Notes: generated from the letters alone by a model not told the origin. A stretch of 64,000 bases of DNA from Tuctoria greenei (GCA_036927565.1 JAYESD010000004.1:161607697-161671696); one strand, 5' to 3'. Counted from the stretch's first letter, positions 42,801 through 55,490 are shown. Translations and numbers: made by a program.

Positions 42801-43566
42801 GCCGGGAACGCGAAGATGCAAACGGCGGCTCCATGGACGGCCGACGGCGACGCTGCAAAACAAGCCACATTCAGCCAAGATTTCGATAAACCCGACGGTG
42901 CAATCGACAGAGAACGAACTTGGGATGATTTTTGCTGTTGGTGGATCGAAGAAACGGCGAAAGAATCAATGGAAACGGCAAGGAAACAGAGAACGCGAGC
43001 TGGGTGCTGGCAGTGTCGTACAGGGAGCAAGCTTCACGGTGAAGGTGAAAAGATGAGGGCCAGGAGCGATAGCTTCGACTTGAATGCCTCCTTGCTGTAA
43101 ATTTCGGTTGAGAGGCGGCAAGCAGCTCGCTGGAGCAATGTTCGTGCACCCGTGGCACAACCAGAGAGAGGAAATCTCCTGGTCACGTGTGTGGGACGCC
43201 TGATAGGTGGGGCCCACATGTCATAACCCTTTCCTCACAGAAAATTGTAAAATGAGTTTGAAAATGGAAAACAGCTCTAAAATTTCTCAAACTTGGTAGT
43301 CCTCCTATTTTGGACATGAGGAATCTAATGGTGCCCTTAGATTTTATGTTTGAACCTTGCAAAATATTTGAAATGATGAACAGTAGCTTACTCACTTTAA
43401 TTTGCTTAAATTCAAAACCTGAATTTTGAATATTTTCCTTAAATCCTTGTTCTATAATCCATTTCCCGATCTTGGCACTACAATGTTTTTCTTGTAATCC
43501 TTTATGCCTCATGTGAATTTGGAATGGTAAGGTTAAGATTGAAAACCCGAGAAGTGGGTTTTCACA
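39875..43566 (-). repeat. 5' LTR of element E (3.7 kb)
   Basis: In element orientation it starts TGTGAAAACCC at 43566 and ends GGGGTGCTCACA at 39875. The outer end touches copia B's LTR, whose sequence resumes at 43567. A GC-rich zone (about 42160-43200) resembles the promoter zone of D's LTR, and overlapping ORFs there are composition effects. I could not place a TATA box with confidence. The 3' LTR copy is not in the window, so the ends rest on TG...CA, the primer site and the junction. Confidence 0.72.
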
Positions 43567-43973
43567 CCGGACCTTGAAGCGGAGCTTACCAAAGTTAGCA
43601 GGACCTTGAAGCCGAGCTTACCAAAGCTAGCAGGACCTAGCGCCGAGGCTAACTAAAGCTAGTTGGACCTAGCGTCGGAGCTTACCAAAGCTAGTTAGAC
43701 CTAGCCACAGCAAGTCGGACCTAACCAAAAAAAATCGTACCTAGACAAAGTAAGTTGAACCTTACGTCGGACCTTGCCAGAGCTACCCAAAACAAGTCGG
43801 ACCTATAGTCAGACCTTGCCGGAGCTACCCAAAACAAGTCGGACCTATTGTCGGACCTTGCAGGAGCTCAGACCTAGAGTCGGACCTTGTTAATAGGGTG
43901 TTGTGGCAGTATTCAAAACTTTTATCGTCATAGGCAATGTATTCAGCACACATAGGTCACACAATCCCCCCCC
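43567..43973 (-). repeat. 3' LTR of element B, truncated by E
   Basis: Only the first 407 bases (U3) are present, starting TGTGTGACC at 43973 in element orientation. They include the GTCGGACC/CCGGAGC repeat array and stop at the E border. The rest should lie on the far side of E, outside the window. Confidence 0.82.
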
Positions 43974-43986
43974 TTGATGAATGCAT
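43974..43986 (-). promoter_or_regulatory. Polypurine tract, element B
   Basis: The minus strand reads TCAAGGGGGGGGAT directly before the LTR start. Confidence 0.8.
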
Positions 43987-45157
43987 TGGCAATACCACTT
44001 AAAATCTGAACATTGGCTTATTCACATGAAAAGTTTTGTAAACAATTTTCTCCATGAAATATTTCTCCCCTCTTTGTAAATCAGAAATAAAATGAGAAGA
44101 TAAACAAAAATTCTCCCCCTGAGAAGAATCGTGCTAAAACACTTGTGAATGTGTGCAATGTGTGATTAATTTCTCCCACTTTGACAATGTATTCGACAAG
44201 GTAGAAATGAGAAATTTTAATTTTTATGAGCATATTATAATATATACATATAAAACAAAGCTCATCCAAGTCATACTATCAAATAACTTACACTATGTCA
44301 AAGAGATACATAAAGTAGTGTAAGCCATGCTAGAGATCAAGTGTAACTTTAAATTTAAGTAAGTCATGATCTCACAAACTTAACTATTTTAAAACATGAA
44401 AACATGACACTTGTTGCTGCAATTTTATTATTTTTCAAATCATAAATTTAGATCATATGAGATTTGCAAGAGATTATATGTTCATCTGCCTTATTCTAAC
44501 CAACCAATCTAAGCCTATGTCATTTTATTTAGTGGTCGTGGTTATTGGCAAGAACTCATTGAATCTATTGTTTGGGCTCATAACAAATTAAAAGTTGCTC
44601 CTGCTACACAGTCCTGGTAAAGCTCCCAGACGGCATATTTTTTTATATGATGTCCTCGATAACGGGACAAAATCTGCTAAGTGGTAACTTCCAAATTCAG
44701 AGAAACCCTAGAATGAAAAATGGTGACAATCAGAAGCCTAAGAACATGATTTTAGTCATACACAACTTCTTCCAAGTTCATATCTAAGTGCAATGATAAG
44801 CCATCTCAAAAGAAGTGCGATGCATGAATATTCTTCTCTTGATCTTTTCTCAGTTTATATTTGATCATAAAACTCAACCTGTGAGTAGTTGATTGATTAA
44901 TTTTTCATTATTAAAAGCACTTGTGAGCATGCAACAAGTTCAAAACAGCAAGAAAGTTCGACCACCCCAAACTTAGTGTAAGTATTTATTCCAATTACTA
45001 GTTATGGCAAAAACTACAAAATGTATAACACGAGTAATGTAGTAAGATCTTTCAACATGTAAAAGGAATCACAAAGTCATATATGTATGAAATACTATGC
45101 TCATATTATTTTAATTTCAGATTCACACATAGACCTCCCAAGTTTCAAAACTCCCCG
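43987..45157 (-). other. 3' untranslated part of element B
   Basis: About 1.17 kb of AT-rich sequence between the end of RNase H and the polypurine tract. No supported gene. SIRE-type elements often have a third ORF at this place; here I see none. Confidence 0.5.
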
Positions 45158-46924
45158 TCAATTTAAGCCATGAGGATGCATAACCCCTATTACACTACGA
45201 AATAAACAAAAATGACTGAAATCCAAAGGTTTTGTAAAAATGTCAACCAATTTTTGTTCGGTATCTACATGGTGAAGCACAATGTTTCCTTTTTCAACAT
45301 TATCACGGAGAAAGTGATACGTAATGTCAATGTGCTTTGTTCTTGAATGTTGCACGAGGTTTTTAGCAATGCAAATGGCACTAGTGTTATCACAAAACAG
45401 CGGAACACTATATAAATCAACCCCATAGTCCCTATGAGTTTGAACAATCCAAAGAATTTGTTAGCAAGCGCCAGCAGCAGCTACATATTCAGATTCGGCT
45501 GTGGATTGTGTAACTAAACATTGTTTTCTAGAGGACCAAGCAACAAGAGAATTACAAAGAAAATGACAAGCAACCGAAGTACTTTTCCTATAAATCCTAC
45601 AACCTAAAAAATCAGCATCCGAAAAAGCTTTCAAAGTAACGGCTTAGGAAGATGGAAGAAAAATGTGAAATTCTTGAGTTCCATGTAAGTCCCTGAGAAT
45701 TGTTTTGATGGCTTGACGATGTGAAGCACGTGGGGAAGCTTGAAATCGTGCACAAAGACATACGCTGAATTGTATGTCTGGTCTTGATACCGTGAGGTAC
45801 AAAAGTGATCCAATCATGCTTCTTTATTCTTTATGATCGACTGGGTCACCATCTTCATCAAGTTCAAGTATTGTTGTACCCATATGTGTCCGAAGAGGCT
45901 TGCTTTTGTCCATGTTGAAGCACATAAGAAGGCCTCTTGTATACATCGTTTAATGCACAAAGGTACCCTCCTTAGTTTGCTTGATTTGTAGCCCCCCAAA
46001 AGTACGTGAGTTCTCTAATCACACTCATCTCAAATTCTGAAATCATTATAGCTGAAAACTAGGACACAAGATCATGAGAAGCACAACCAAAGATAATATC
46101 ATCCACATACACTTAAACGAATAATGAGTCATTGCCATGCTTAAGCACAAAAAGAGTTTTATCAACATTGCCCATGGTAAACCCCTTGTCATGTAAGAAT
46201 GTTTCTAACCTATCACACCATGCTCTAGGGGCTTGTTTGAGACCGTACAAGGCTTTGGACAGTTGGTAACATTATTAGGAAAATCTGGATTTTCAAAACC
46301 TGATGGTTGCTTGACATAAACCTCCTCATCTATGTAGCCATTAAGAAAAGCACTTTTAACATCCATTTGATATAACTTGAAATATTTAGATGCAGCAAAA
46401 GCTAACACAATTCTTATGGCTTCTAATCTAGCAATAGGAGCAAAAGTTTCATCAAAATCTAGACCTTCAACTTGTGTAAAACCTTGAGCAACCATCCTAG
46501 CCTTATTCCTAACGACAACCCCATCCTTACTTTCTTTATTTTTAAACACCCATTTAGTTCCAATTAAAGTGTGACCTTGATGTGGAGGTACAAGTTTCCA
46601 AACATTATTTCTTTCAAAATTTTCTAACTCTTCTTGCATTGCAATAATCCAAGATTCATTAGTGAGTGCGTGTGATATATCTTTGGGTTCAAAAGAAGCA
46701 AAAAAGAAGAATGAGCGTGAGAGTTTGGATCGTAAAACCTGGATTGTGTGACTCGTTTGTGCAAGCTTCCAATAATATGTTGTGGAGGATGATTTTTGAT
46801 GACCGAGAGGGAGTGGACACTTCACACGCTTCTTCTTCTTCATGTTCATCACAAATCGATGAGCTTGTGACTTGAGGACGATTTGGTCTAGCAATGGTGG
46901 TCGTCGGTGCTGGTTGTGAATCAA
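45158..46924 (-). pseudogene. pol: Copia reverse transcriptase-RNase H, element B
   Basis: RT start near 46670 (ESWIIAMQEELENFERNNVW, GTKWVFKNK, ARMVAQGFTQVEGLDFDETF, YQMDVKSAFLNGYIDEEVY). The region of the YVDD block, near 46095-46120, is damaged. RNase H is readable in pieces from 45830 to 45158 and ends with the typical HSRTKHIDITYHFLRD and LVDIFTKPLD blocks. Frameshifts and stops are numerous. Confidence 0.78.
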
Positions 46925-46933
46925 AATCAGGAG

Positions 46934-48312
46934 CTAGAACAATGTCATTAGCTTCTGAATTTTTGGGGAGCAACACCTCTTCTTCCTCATCTTCAACGAA
47001 AATACTCTCCCCCTACGGATATGGATCCGGACATGCAATATTTGAGCCAGTACCAGGGCTAGCTTCATCAAAAGAAACCTCACAAGTTTCCACAATTTTG
47101 TTAGTGTTAAGTAAAAGCACACGGTAGCCTCTAGTATGGGATGGATAACCAAGAAACATGCCATCAACATATCTAGCTTCAAATTTACCAAGATTACCAT
47201 GTTTCTTAACAAAGCATTTGCAATCAAAGACCCTAAAGTGTGTGTACTATGACTATGTCCAAACCGAAGCTCATATGGTGTTTTTCCTAGCTTAGCACAC
47301 AAGAAAACACAATTTGAGACATAACAAGCGGTTGCAATTGCATCTGCCCAAAAATTTTCTAGGAGTTTGATATTCATCAAGCATAGTCCTAGCCTTCTCA
47401 ACTATGGTTCTGTTCTTTCTCTCTACAACACTGTTTTATTGAGGTACATAAGATGAAGAAAATTGATGATCTATTAAAGTGATCAAACGATTGATTTTTC
47501 AATTCAGTTCTATTATCACTTCTAATTGCTTTTAAAGATCCTAGGTGATCAATCAATAATCTAAGAAATAAAGTTCTAAATGACTAAAATATTCATTCTT
47601 AGATGCCATAAAGTAAACCCAAGAGTATCTAGAAAAATTGTCAACAATCACAAGAACATACCATTTACCTCTAAAGGATTCAACACGTGAAGGTCCTATG
47701 GTTTCAAGATGCAAAAGTTGACCCAGTTCGGTTGTCATGGTCATTGTGAGAGGAACATGTGAACCTACAACCATCTTAGCATGTCTACAAGAAGAGCACA
47801 AAATTTCTTTGTCCCCTTTTAGCTTAGGCAGCCCACGTATGCGATCAAGAGCACTAACACGTGTGAGATGATCAGAGCCTAGGTGACCAAGTCTACGATG
47901 CCAAAAATATAAGTCTTTGGAATCATTAGCAACTACACACCTATGCTTAGAAGAAGACGTATCAAAATAAGCTTTAAAAACACTTCCAAACTGAGAAATG
48001 TTAAAAACAAGCTCACCATTTGAACCTACAACTTTGCAGCAATTTTTATTGAAAATAATTTCTAGATTTTCATCTCGCAATTGTGAAACAGAAAGAGTTG
48101 TATTTCAAAATTTTGACAAGTGTCACATCCTTCAAAGTGTAGTGATCATTTACTCTAACAGAACCCTTAGCAATTATAGGAGTTGAAGAATTATCAGCAA
48201 AAGTAACATTCTCTACACGTGAAACAAAAGAGAGGGAAGAGAACCATTCTTTGTTACCAGTCATGTGGCGTGAGTAATCTGAATCGACAATCCGAATGTT
48301 CTCCTTCCTCAA
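46934..48312 (-). pseudogene. pol: Copia protease-integrase, element B
   Basis: Protease block at 48285-48274 reads DSDYSRHMTG where copia proteases have DSGCSRHMTG, so the active-site Gly is lost. The GAG-pre-integrase zinc motif follows (WHRRLGHLGSDHL ... CSSCRHAK, about 47900-47780). The integrase core is partly open (LLHLETIGPSRVESFRGKW, VLVIVDNFSRYSWVYF) and then frameshifted. The C-terminal parts near 47400-46940 include LGLCLMNIKLLENFWADAI. Confidence 0.78.
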
Positions 48313-48571
48313 GCGTGTAACCTACATAAAAGCACAATACGTCGATGACTCAATACTGGGGTTAGTCAAAAGGCATTTAGGAATCTAGTACTGAGTCACA
48401 CGACGTCCAGCAGGAATAACACGCGAAAGCTGAGATAAAACAACAGGTTTATGAGCCAAAGCTTGAGGATTTTTTTACCCAACTACTGACCTACGAGGTG
48501 TTACATGTGTAGCACAAAAAAACAGTAGGTTTGGGAGCAAACTTTGCATGTTTTTGACTCATTACAACATA

Positions 48572-50298
48572 TTACATATTCCTATCATTCAGTTTAGCAT
48601 GTGCAGCAAAATTTGCATGAAAGTTATGAGATCTAGCAATTATTCTTTCCTTTTTCTGTTGTTTAGCTAGTATATAACAAAAATCTATGACATGACCATC
48701 TCTACCACAATAGGTACAATTAAATTTAACTTTGTGTTCATGTCTAGATGAGCAAACAACATTTTTATTTGAAACCGAATGAGACAACACTCCTGCAGAT
48801 TTTAAAACAACTTATTTTTGTTTAGAAATTGTTTGAATCAAACCACTTCCTAATGACTTTACAATTTCAGGTGGATGTGCCTTAGCATGAGCATGAGAAC
48901 CAAAACCTAAAACAAATTTATCATTGAAAGATTTAAAGGAATTCAGCAGCAAGTTTAAGTTCTTATTTACATTACAAAACCGATCTAATGTCCTATGCAT
49001 GTCATCAAGTTTATTTGACAGATCAAGCCAATTTTCACATGAAGTTTTTCTTTTTAATTTTCAGTTGTAACAATATTTAACTTCATGAGAACGTAAAGCA
49101 TTGTTCAATATAGAAATTTCATTCATAGCCTCTTGTAGTTTCTTATCAAGATCATCACAAGTAGAACATTGCAAATCAGTTGTAGAACAACAAGCATCTT
49201 TCAAGTTTTTATCATTAAGTGCAACAAGCTTTTTGTTCTTTTCAATTTAAAGTTTATCAAGTGTGGAGGTATGTGCACTTCTTAGCGAGGACAAATGTTC
49301 ATATATTAAATCACATGAGAAACAAGAATCGTCACTAGGAATCAAAGATTTCAAACGATTAATTTCAGATTCTAGTGACTTAATTTTAACAGCATTGTCC
49401 CTAAGCTTTTTGACCTTTTTCTTAACTATAACATTGGCACAATAAATAGCATCACACATTTCTTCGCAAGTACGGAATACCTCTTCATTGTCGTTGTTGT
49501 GTTCTGCCTCCTCCATACTTGATCTTGACTTGCCCGCCATGAAGCACAAGTTTGCCAAATCATCTTCATATTCATCACTTCCGATGTCCACATCGCTCGA
49601 GCCAAGTTCTTGAAGTGTGGAGATAAAACTATTCACCAATTGGTGTCTTGTAAAACCCTTCTTTTTCTTGTTATTGTTTGTAGAGGAGTGCTTCGTCCTT
49701 ATTTGCTTTTCATCACGGGAAGTAGTACCTTAAAGGTTAAGGCAATCCGTGTGGAAATGTCTTGTCTTACCACATTCAAAGCAACGTTGAAGTCCGACAC
49801 CTCCTCTCCTTCTAGTTCTCACATTGTGCAATGCTTTTGAGAACCGAGTAGAGATGAGTGCAAGTTCTTCCTCTAGAAACTCTTCAATCTGTTCAAGGGT
49901 TAGAGAGGATAAAAAAGCAAGTGTTCCACAAGATGAAGATTGCCGAAGCTAGGCATATCACATTAAGAAACAAATGGAAGAGACTTGTTGGGGTTCTTAC
50001 GTGAGATTATGTCAATTTCATGAGTTTTCATTTTAGAATATAGAACATCTAAAGTAAGTGTACTCATGACAGTAGATTCACGAATAGATGTGACTTTTAT
50101 CTCCCAAATTGACATGTCTAATGCAGTTAGTAATTGCCTAGCATTCTCAACATCTGAAAAATTAACATTGACGCTGCACAAGTTGCTTAGAATTTTATTA
50201 AAGCGAGCAAAGAGATTGTCGATGGACTCACCTGGTTGCATCTCAAAGCGCATGTACTCCTTTTTGAACATCTCTTGCCTTACCTCCTTGATCTTGTT
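48572..50298 (-). pseudogene. gag: Copia gag, C-terminal part, element B
   Basis: Continues the gag that starts at 62124, after the insertion of C. It begins at 50298 in KEVRQEMFKKEYMRF, then FEMQPGESIDNLFARFNKILSN and STVMSTLTLDVLYSK. A first zinc knuckle is CFECGKTRHFHTDC near 49760-49800, with Cys1 kept, unlike A. The Cys-rich middle part (EMCDAIYCANVIVKK) follows, and a second knuckle CTYCGRDGHVIDFC near 48675-48715. Stops and frameshifts are scattered, for example near 49960, 49250 and 49070. Confidence 0.78.
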
Positions 50299-51038
50299 TG
50301 AATGTAGCCTAGAGGGGGGGGGGGTGAATAGGCTTTTTGAACTTAACAGATTATTCAAATATAGGGAAGGCCGGACTAGTCCACTCTGGTGCGGACTAGT
50401 CCAGTGTGTGTGGACTAAAAGACCAAGTAAATTGACAATTCTACTTCCAAAACACAATGCAGCGGAAATCAGATTATGAGTAAAATGTATTGAGCCAATG
50501 AACCAATATATTGCAATGATCAAGTATGATACAATGTTTCCATATGAGTTACACAAGTTTAAGCAAACCCCAGAATATGATGAATTATAAAACAAAAGTG
50601 TGTGAGACAAGATTTTATCCCGAGGTTCGATTCCACAGAGGAAATCTGCATCCTCATTGAGGAGTTTATGGAGGACTGGGTCATCACAAACCCTATCCTC
50701 GTTGAATCGCCATGGAGGCCAATTCTCTTCCACTAACCACGAAGGGGCAAATAACTTGTTCAAGGGGCCTTCTCACAAGTTAAGGGCTCCCCAAAAATTA
50801 CAACGATGAACACCACCAAACACAGTCAAAAGATATACAATAAAACAATTAGAGTGTGCGAGATATCAAACCTAAGAGCTCAAGATGTGTAGAACAAGTC
50901 TCTCCTTTGCTCAATTGCCAATCCTCAAAGATTTGATCTTTTTAGGCTTAGGATGTGTGGAGAGATGTGAATTTTGGACTCTTGGAAGGTGTAACAGCGC
51001 AGGGAGTCGAGAGTGTTTGATGTATGGCCGTACACCTC

Positions 51039-51046
51039 TATTTATA
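51039..51046 (-). promoter_or_regulatory. TATA box, LTR of C
   Basis: Minus strand TATAAATA, after ...AAACCCTAG and before GAGGTGTACG. Same in the other LTR at 61034-61041. Confidence 0.65.
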
Positions 51047-51069
51047 CTAGGGTTTCCAAAAGTTACCGT

Positions 51070-51570
51070 TAGGGTTTGCGATGTTCGGACTAGTCTGTAG
51101 TGGACACTGGACTAGTCCAGAGTGCGTGTATGCAAGAAACCCTAAGTGTTGATGGATATCTGACTAGTCTGTTGTGGTGCGGACTCGTCTAATCATAGTC
51201 GGAAACTTTTCGGACTAGTCCGGTAGATATCGAACTTGTCCGGTGTGATGAACATCGTGTAGGACGTAGGACAAGTCCACACTTGTAGGGACTTGTCCAA
51301 TTTTAGTCAGAGACTTTTCAGACTAGTTCAGTAAATATCGTACTTGTCTGGTGTAGTGAAGAATTGTAGGGCAAAGGACAAGTCCGGACTTGGGGGACTT
51401 GTCCCATTTTAGTCAGAGAATTATCAGACTAGTCCAGTTGATATCAGATATGTCCGGTGTTGTGCAAATGTGAAGGGTTGCGGACAAGTCTGCACTGGCG
51501 GAGTACTTGTCAGTTTTTAGTCAGAGAGATATCAGACTAGTCCAGTGGATATCGGACTAGTCCGCACATG
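51070..51570. repeat. GGACTAGTCC-type cluster in U3 of C
   Basis: About twenty copies, many mutated, of GGACTAGTCC, GGACTTGTCC or GGACAAGTCC, loosely ordered in blocks of about 150 bases that repeat a pattern (CAGACTAGTCCAGT ... TTTTAGTCAGAGA). The matching cluster is at 61076-61562. Located directly upstream of the TATA box in element orientation. Confidence 0.8.
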
Positions 51571-51822
51571 TTGATTTTTGTGCAGTGAGTGTAATCTTTT
51601 TCACTTGAGCTCTTGAGTTGTGTTTCTCCAACACTCTCCAAACAAAATAATCTAATCTTTTCAGCTCTTGATCTCTTTTCCCTTTAGATCCTCATTCTCC
51701 TTCCTTTTTGTATTTTCTCCTCATTTCTTTAAAACCTGCGCTCATCTCAACAATTTTGTTAGGATCTCATTTGTTTGTCATTAATCAACAAAAACCCACA
51801 AGGGATGCGTAGATGCATTTCA

Positions 51823-51836
51823 ATCTCCCCCTTTTT
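51823..51836 (-). promoter_or_regulatory. Polypurine tract, element C
   Basis: The minus strand reads AAAAAGGGGGAGAT directly before the LTR start TGAAATGC. Confidence 0.85.
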
Positions 51837-52426
51837 GGTGATTGATGACAACCAATTGATATTACACAAATATGATGAAAAAATCAGATTTTCATAAAGT
51901 GTGCACATATGAATTTTGAGAACAATAGGAAAAGTTGAATTAACATTCATATGCGCACTCTTCATGGTGGGGTGCAAGACTATGTGTGCCTGAGCAATAA
52001 TGTTGATGTGAATAAGATAAAAGCATAATCATAACAACATCCAGATTATCAAGCATGTATGTCATTTTTAGAGCATAAAAACATAGATATATGAAAGCAT
52101 AACCACAGCTTCATAATACATTTCCAAAGGCATAATGAGAACATAATATAAGTCTTACAAAACCCACTCCTCAAAATAGGACACAAAAGAAGGACCTACG
52201 ACCTCGGACTCCCCCTCAATCTCCCCCCCTTTGTCATCAAGGCACCAAAAAGAAGGAGAAGAGGGATGTACTCGTCGTTGCCAGCTCACTCTGCGCTATC
52301 GGTCCTTTCATCATCTTTGTCGTCAGCCTGAGGAGGAGGAGAGGAACCACTCGTCCCCTGAAGTCCAAAGTAGGCAAGCTCAGAAGGAGAGAGAGGTGGA
52401 AGTTCTAAGAAGTCAAAAGTGGAGTC

Positions 52427-53838
52427 CTATGAGATATCTAGAGACCCAATATGCTCAATCTCCAATTTTTGACAAATTGCTTTGACATTGTCCTTCACGT
52501 ATCTCATTTGCTCTGCTCTTGCCTTTTCCATCTTATGAACCTTCACCTCAGTTTTGCGGCAAGAGCGAAATATAGCTGCCAAGTACTTCATGATTCCACT
52601 AGCGGACCCTTGGCTAGATGGAGGGGCCCTAGTGCCAGAGGAAGGTCTTGTATCTTCTTTAGCTTTCTCCGAGTGTTCCTCACTCGAGGCAGGTGAGGGA
52701 GCAGCTGGGAGAGAGGCTTGAGGAGGCTTCTGAGGCCTTAGAGGAGTATGCTCCACATCTGTCACAAACTCAATTCCTGTGACTTTTTCAATCATGAACA
52801 TCAATTATGGTGCATAGCCACCGGAGCGGTTTGGTGTGCAGAAGATGTTCACCATGTCATTCTAGATGTAATCGAAGATATCAAACTTCCCCTTCCTGCT
52901 AATCACTTTCATCAGGGTTCTCAAGTAACCTTGGATACTCCCGGCATCTCCATCTTTTGGAGCAATTGTCTTTCGGAGCACTCTATTGAAAACAATGAAG
53001 AAGGGCTTCATCTTCTTGGTCGACGGAGGATTGTATTTGAGGCGAGTATCATAAAGAAAATCCATCTTGTCCTTCCCTAGAATACCAAGATTATGAATCA
53101 CAATCTCATTGCTGCCGATATCCTCAAGGTGCAGCAACCTGGCAAACTCAGGATAAGTAACTGTGTACTTGGATCCATGTGTCATCCAAGTCACTCTCTC
53201 TTCTTCATCACTGGAAAAATAGCATGTAGAGTAAAACTAAGATATCACCTTATCATTCCAGTTGTATCTAAAGGAAAACAGGTCCTTTAGACCATGCCTC
53301 TCTGCAGCCTCTACCACCTCATCAAAAGCACCACAACTTTTTCTTTCAAAATGACTCCAGTCAATCGATTAGCTACAGACCACTGGAGTCTTCATTTGAA
53401 GGTACACAGAGCTGTAGTAGTCTGAGTGGAAATGACTTCAAAATCTCGGATCAGCTGCTTTTTCCCACTGCTATAGGCATAAATCTTCCTGAGCTTCCAT
53501 GCCACATCACTTCCTTTGCCATTGAACTTCTCTTCTGAGGGGTTCCTATTCCCTTGCCTTGGAGCTGTCATCATCAAGGGACCAATCGGGCCTGAGGCAA
53601 GCCCCTTTCCTTTGCCCTTGGTTTGGCATGGGGCCGCCAAGCTAGGACCAACCACATCTTTTTCTCTAGAAGCTGGTTTCTTAGACGAAACCTTTCACCG
53701 CACCCTAGGTGGAGTGGGCGAGGAATCGGCGACACAGTTTTTCCTTTTCTTGGTTTGGACTACTGAGGCATGAGGCAATGTCTCTTGATCCAATACGGCC
53801 TCAAAATCAAAGATATCCTCGTTTGAGTTCGACATGAT
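52427..53838 (-). pseudogene. Third ORF of element C, downstream of pol
   Basis: Minus-strand region between RNase H and the 3' LTR with three long stretches in element order. First MSNSNEDIFDFEAVLDQE from the ATG at 53838, then a segment with KGKGLASGPIGPLM. Second MTWMTHGSKYTVTYPEFARLLHLED (53194 on), with FDIFDYI at its end. Third a Ser/Pro-rich and then coiled-coil-like part (KMEKARAEQMRYVKDNVKAI). Frameshifts separate them. The position is that of the env-like or plant-specific ORF in SIRE/Maximus elements. I see no signal peptide or clear membrane segment, so an envelope role is not supported by this copy. Function unknown. Confidence 0.6.
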
Positions 53839-54743
53839 TCTTACAAGGAAGATACAAAGGATATGGATAAGCAAGGGTGACAAGGAATTGCATTTAATTG
53901 ATATAAGCTAGAGTTTTCATCATGGCATACCAGACTTGTCCACCTTGAGAACGGACTAGTCCGTTGTGTGGATGTTCAAAACCTAACTCAATGAAACTTT
54001 AGGCTACTCAATGCAAAAGTGATCTAGGGTAAATGGATTATATCAACAGAGCATGTATTGGCCAGAAGTATTAAGCTATTGGAGCAAGAACAAGAAAAAT
54101 CGAAGGTTCTAGGGTTTGGTGAGAAGTTTACCAAATCCTTCGATTTGTTGCGTTGAAGGAGTTCTTGATGCAGACTAGTCCGAGGTCTTCGATCCCCTTG
54201 CAGTGGAGATCAATTCCCACTAAGACTTGAGTGGATTTGATGGAGAACTCGCAAAATCGCCTCGGGAGCACTTGAGTGAGGAGAGAGAACGTGAGAAAGT
54301 TATGAGGTAGAAGAAGATTAGGTCTGCACCGGCCCAAGGGTTATGGATTCGAAATATCGGACTAGTACGTGGTCAGACCGGACTAGTCCGGACTAGCGGA
54401 AACAAGGCGGACTAGTCTACAATGTGTGGACTAGTCCGGGGTGACCATGAACTAGTCTATGGTCCCCTGTACAGAAAAGTACAAAACTCTTTGTATATAT
54501 ATCTAAAGGATCCTAATAAGTAATAGGGGACAAAGACACACAAATATTCTTGACGAATATGATCAGTAAATGCACAACAATCAAGCTATGACCATAATTC
54601 ACCAAGATCAAGTAATTAACATAGTTTTTCGGAGAAAAATAGAGAGAGATGATTTTTCAATACAATCAAAATGATTTTGAAGATGGCATACAAGTATGCA
54701 AGTTTTCAAGCCACGTTCTAGCATCAAGGATATTTAGTTAATT

Positions 54744-55463
54744 TCAGAGCTCACAAAAGTGTTTTTCATTAAGTGGCTTGGTAAAGATATCGGCTAGTTG
54801 TTTTTCAGTGTTGACATGGGAAATGGCTATGTCTCCTTTCATTGAATGATCTCTCAAAAAGTGACACTGGATGTCTATGTGTTTGGTTCTAGAGTGCTCA
54901 ACAGGGTTATGGGCAATTTTAATGGCACACTCATTATCACAAAGGAGTGGAATACGACTCATATTGTAACCGTAATCTCTTAGGGTTTGTCGCATCCAAA
55001 GGAGTTGTGCACAACAACTCCCAGCTACAACATACTCTGCTTCGGCCGTGGATAAGGCAATTGAATTTTGTTTCTTGGAGGAAAAAGAAACTAGGGATCT
55101 ACCTAGGAATTGGCAAGTACCGGAGGTACTTTTTCTATCTACCTTGCATCTGGCATAATCTGCATTAGAGTATCCAATGAGATTGAATTTTGAACCTTTG
55201 TTATACCAAAGGCCTAGGTTGGGTGTATGAACTAAATATCTCAAGATCGTTTTAACGGCTGTCAAATGACATTGCTTAGGATTGGCATGAAACCTTGCAC
55301 ACAAACATACAGTCAACATGATATCTGGCCTAGATGCACATAAGTATAGTAAAGAGCCAATCATGGAATGATATACCTTTTGATCCACGTTTGGTCTGTC
55401 TTCATTGAGATCCAAGTGTCCATTTGTCGCCATGGGAGTCTTTACGGGCTTCGCTTTGTCCAT
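54744..55463 (-). pseudogene. pol: Copia RNase H, element C
   Basis: Open for 239 codons: the end of RT (DKAKPVKTPMATNGHLDL, YLCASRPDIMLTV) and a well-kept RNase H (IGYSNADYARCKVDRKSTSG, ALSTAEAEYVVAGSC, LLCDNECAIKIAHNP, HSRTKHIDIQCHFLRD, LADIFTKPLNEKHF). The usual Asp-Glu-Asp residues are visible. Stop at 54744. It is counted as part of a broken pol because RT just upstream has lesions. Confidence 0.85.
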
Positions 55464-55490
55464 TCCAAACTTCTTGAGAATGTCTTGAAT

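Larger units (their letters stand above)
10903..43566 (-). mobile_element. Gypsy element E (Tekay/Del-type, with orf0), split by D, G and H
   Basis: Minus-strand element scattered over 33 kb by later insertions. In element order: 5' LTR 43566-39875, primer site 39871-39860, long leader 39859-37764, orf0 37763-36609, [H], spacer 30517-30134, gag N-terminus 30133-29479, [G+F], gag C-terminus and pol 14468-10903, [D]. The polypurine tract and 3' LTR are not in the window and should lie beyond D's missing 5' end. The pieces join in coherent domain order, which is the main argument that they are one element. An orf0 ahead of gag is described for rice RIRE3/RIRE8-type elements. Confidence 0.75.
50299..51822 (-). 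repeat. 3' LTR of element C (1.5 kb)
   Basis: TGAATGTAGCC...GATGCATTTCA on the plus strand. The minus-strand TATA box is at 51039-51046. U3 (51070-51570) is filled with GGACTAGTCC/GGACTTGTCC-type motifs. Near the inner U5-side end a G-run of about eleven (CTAGAGGGG...GTGAA) matches the U5 motif of A and B. Confidence 0.9.

Noticed and set aside
42649..43219. Cluster of overlapping ORFs on both strands
   Set aside because: Located in the GC-rich promoter zone of E's LTR, present in many frames at once, with no family motif; a base-composition effect.
2065..43973. A and B as a tandem pair sharing a single LTR split by later insertions
   Set aside because: A's LTR at 2065-3922 is complete at both ends, and B's LTR remnant at 43567-43973 repeats the outer part of it, so these are two LTRs from two elements.
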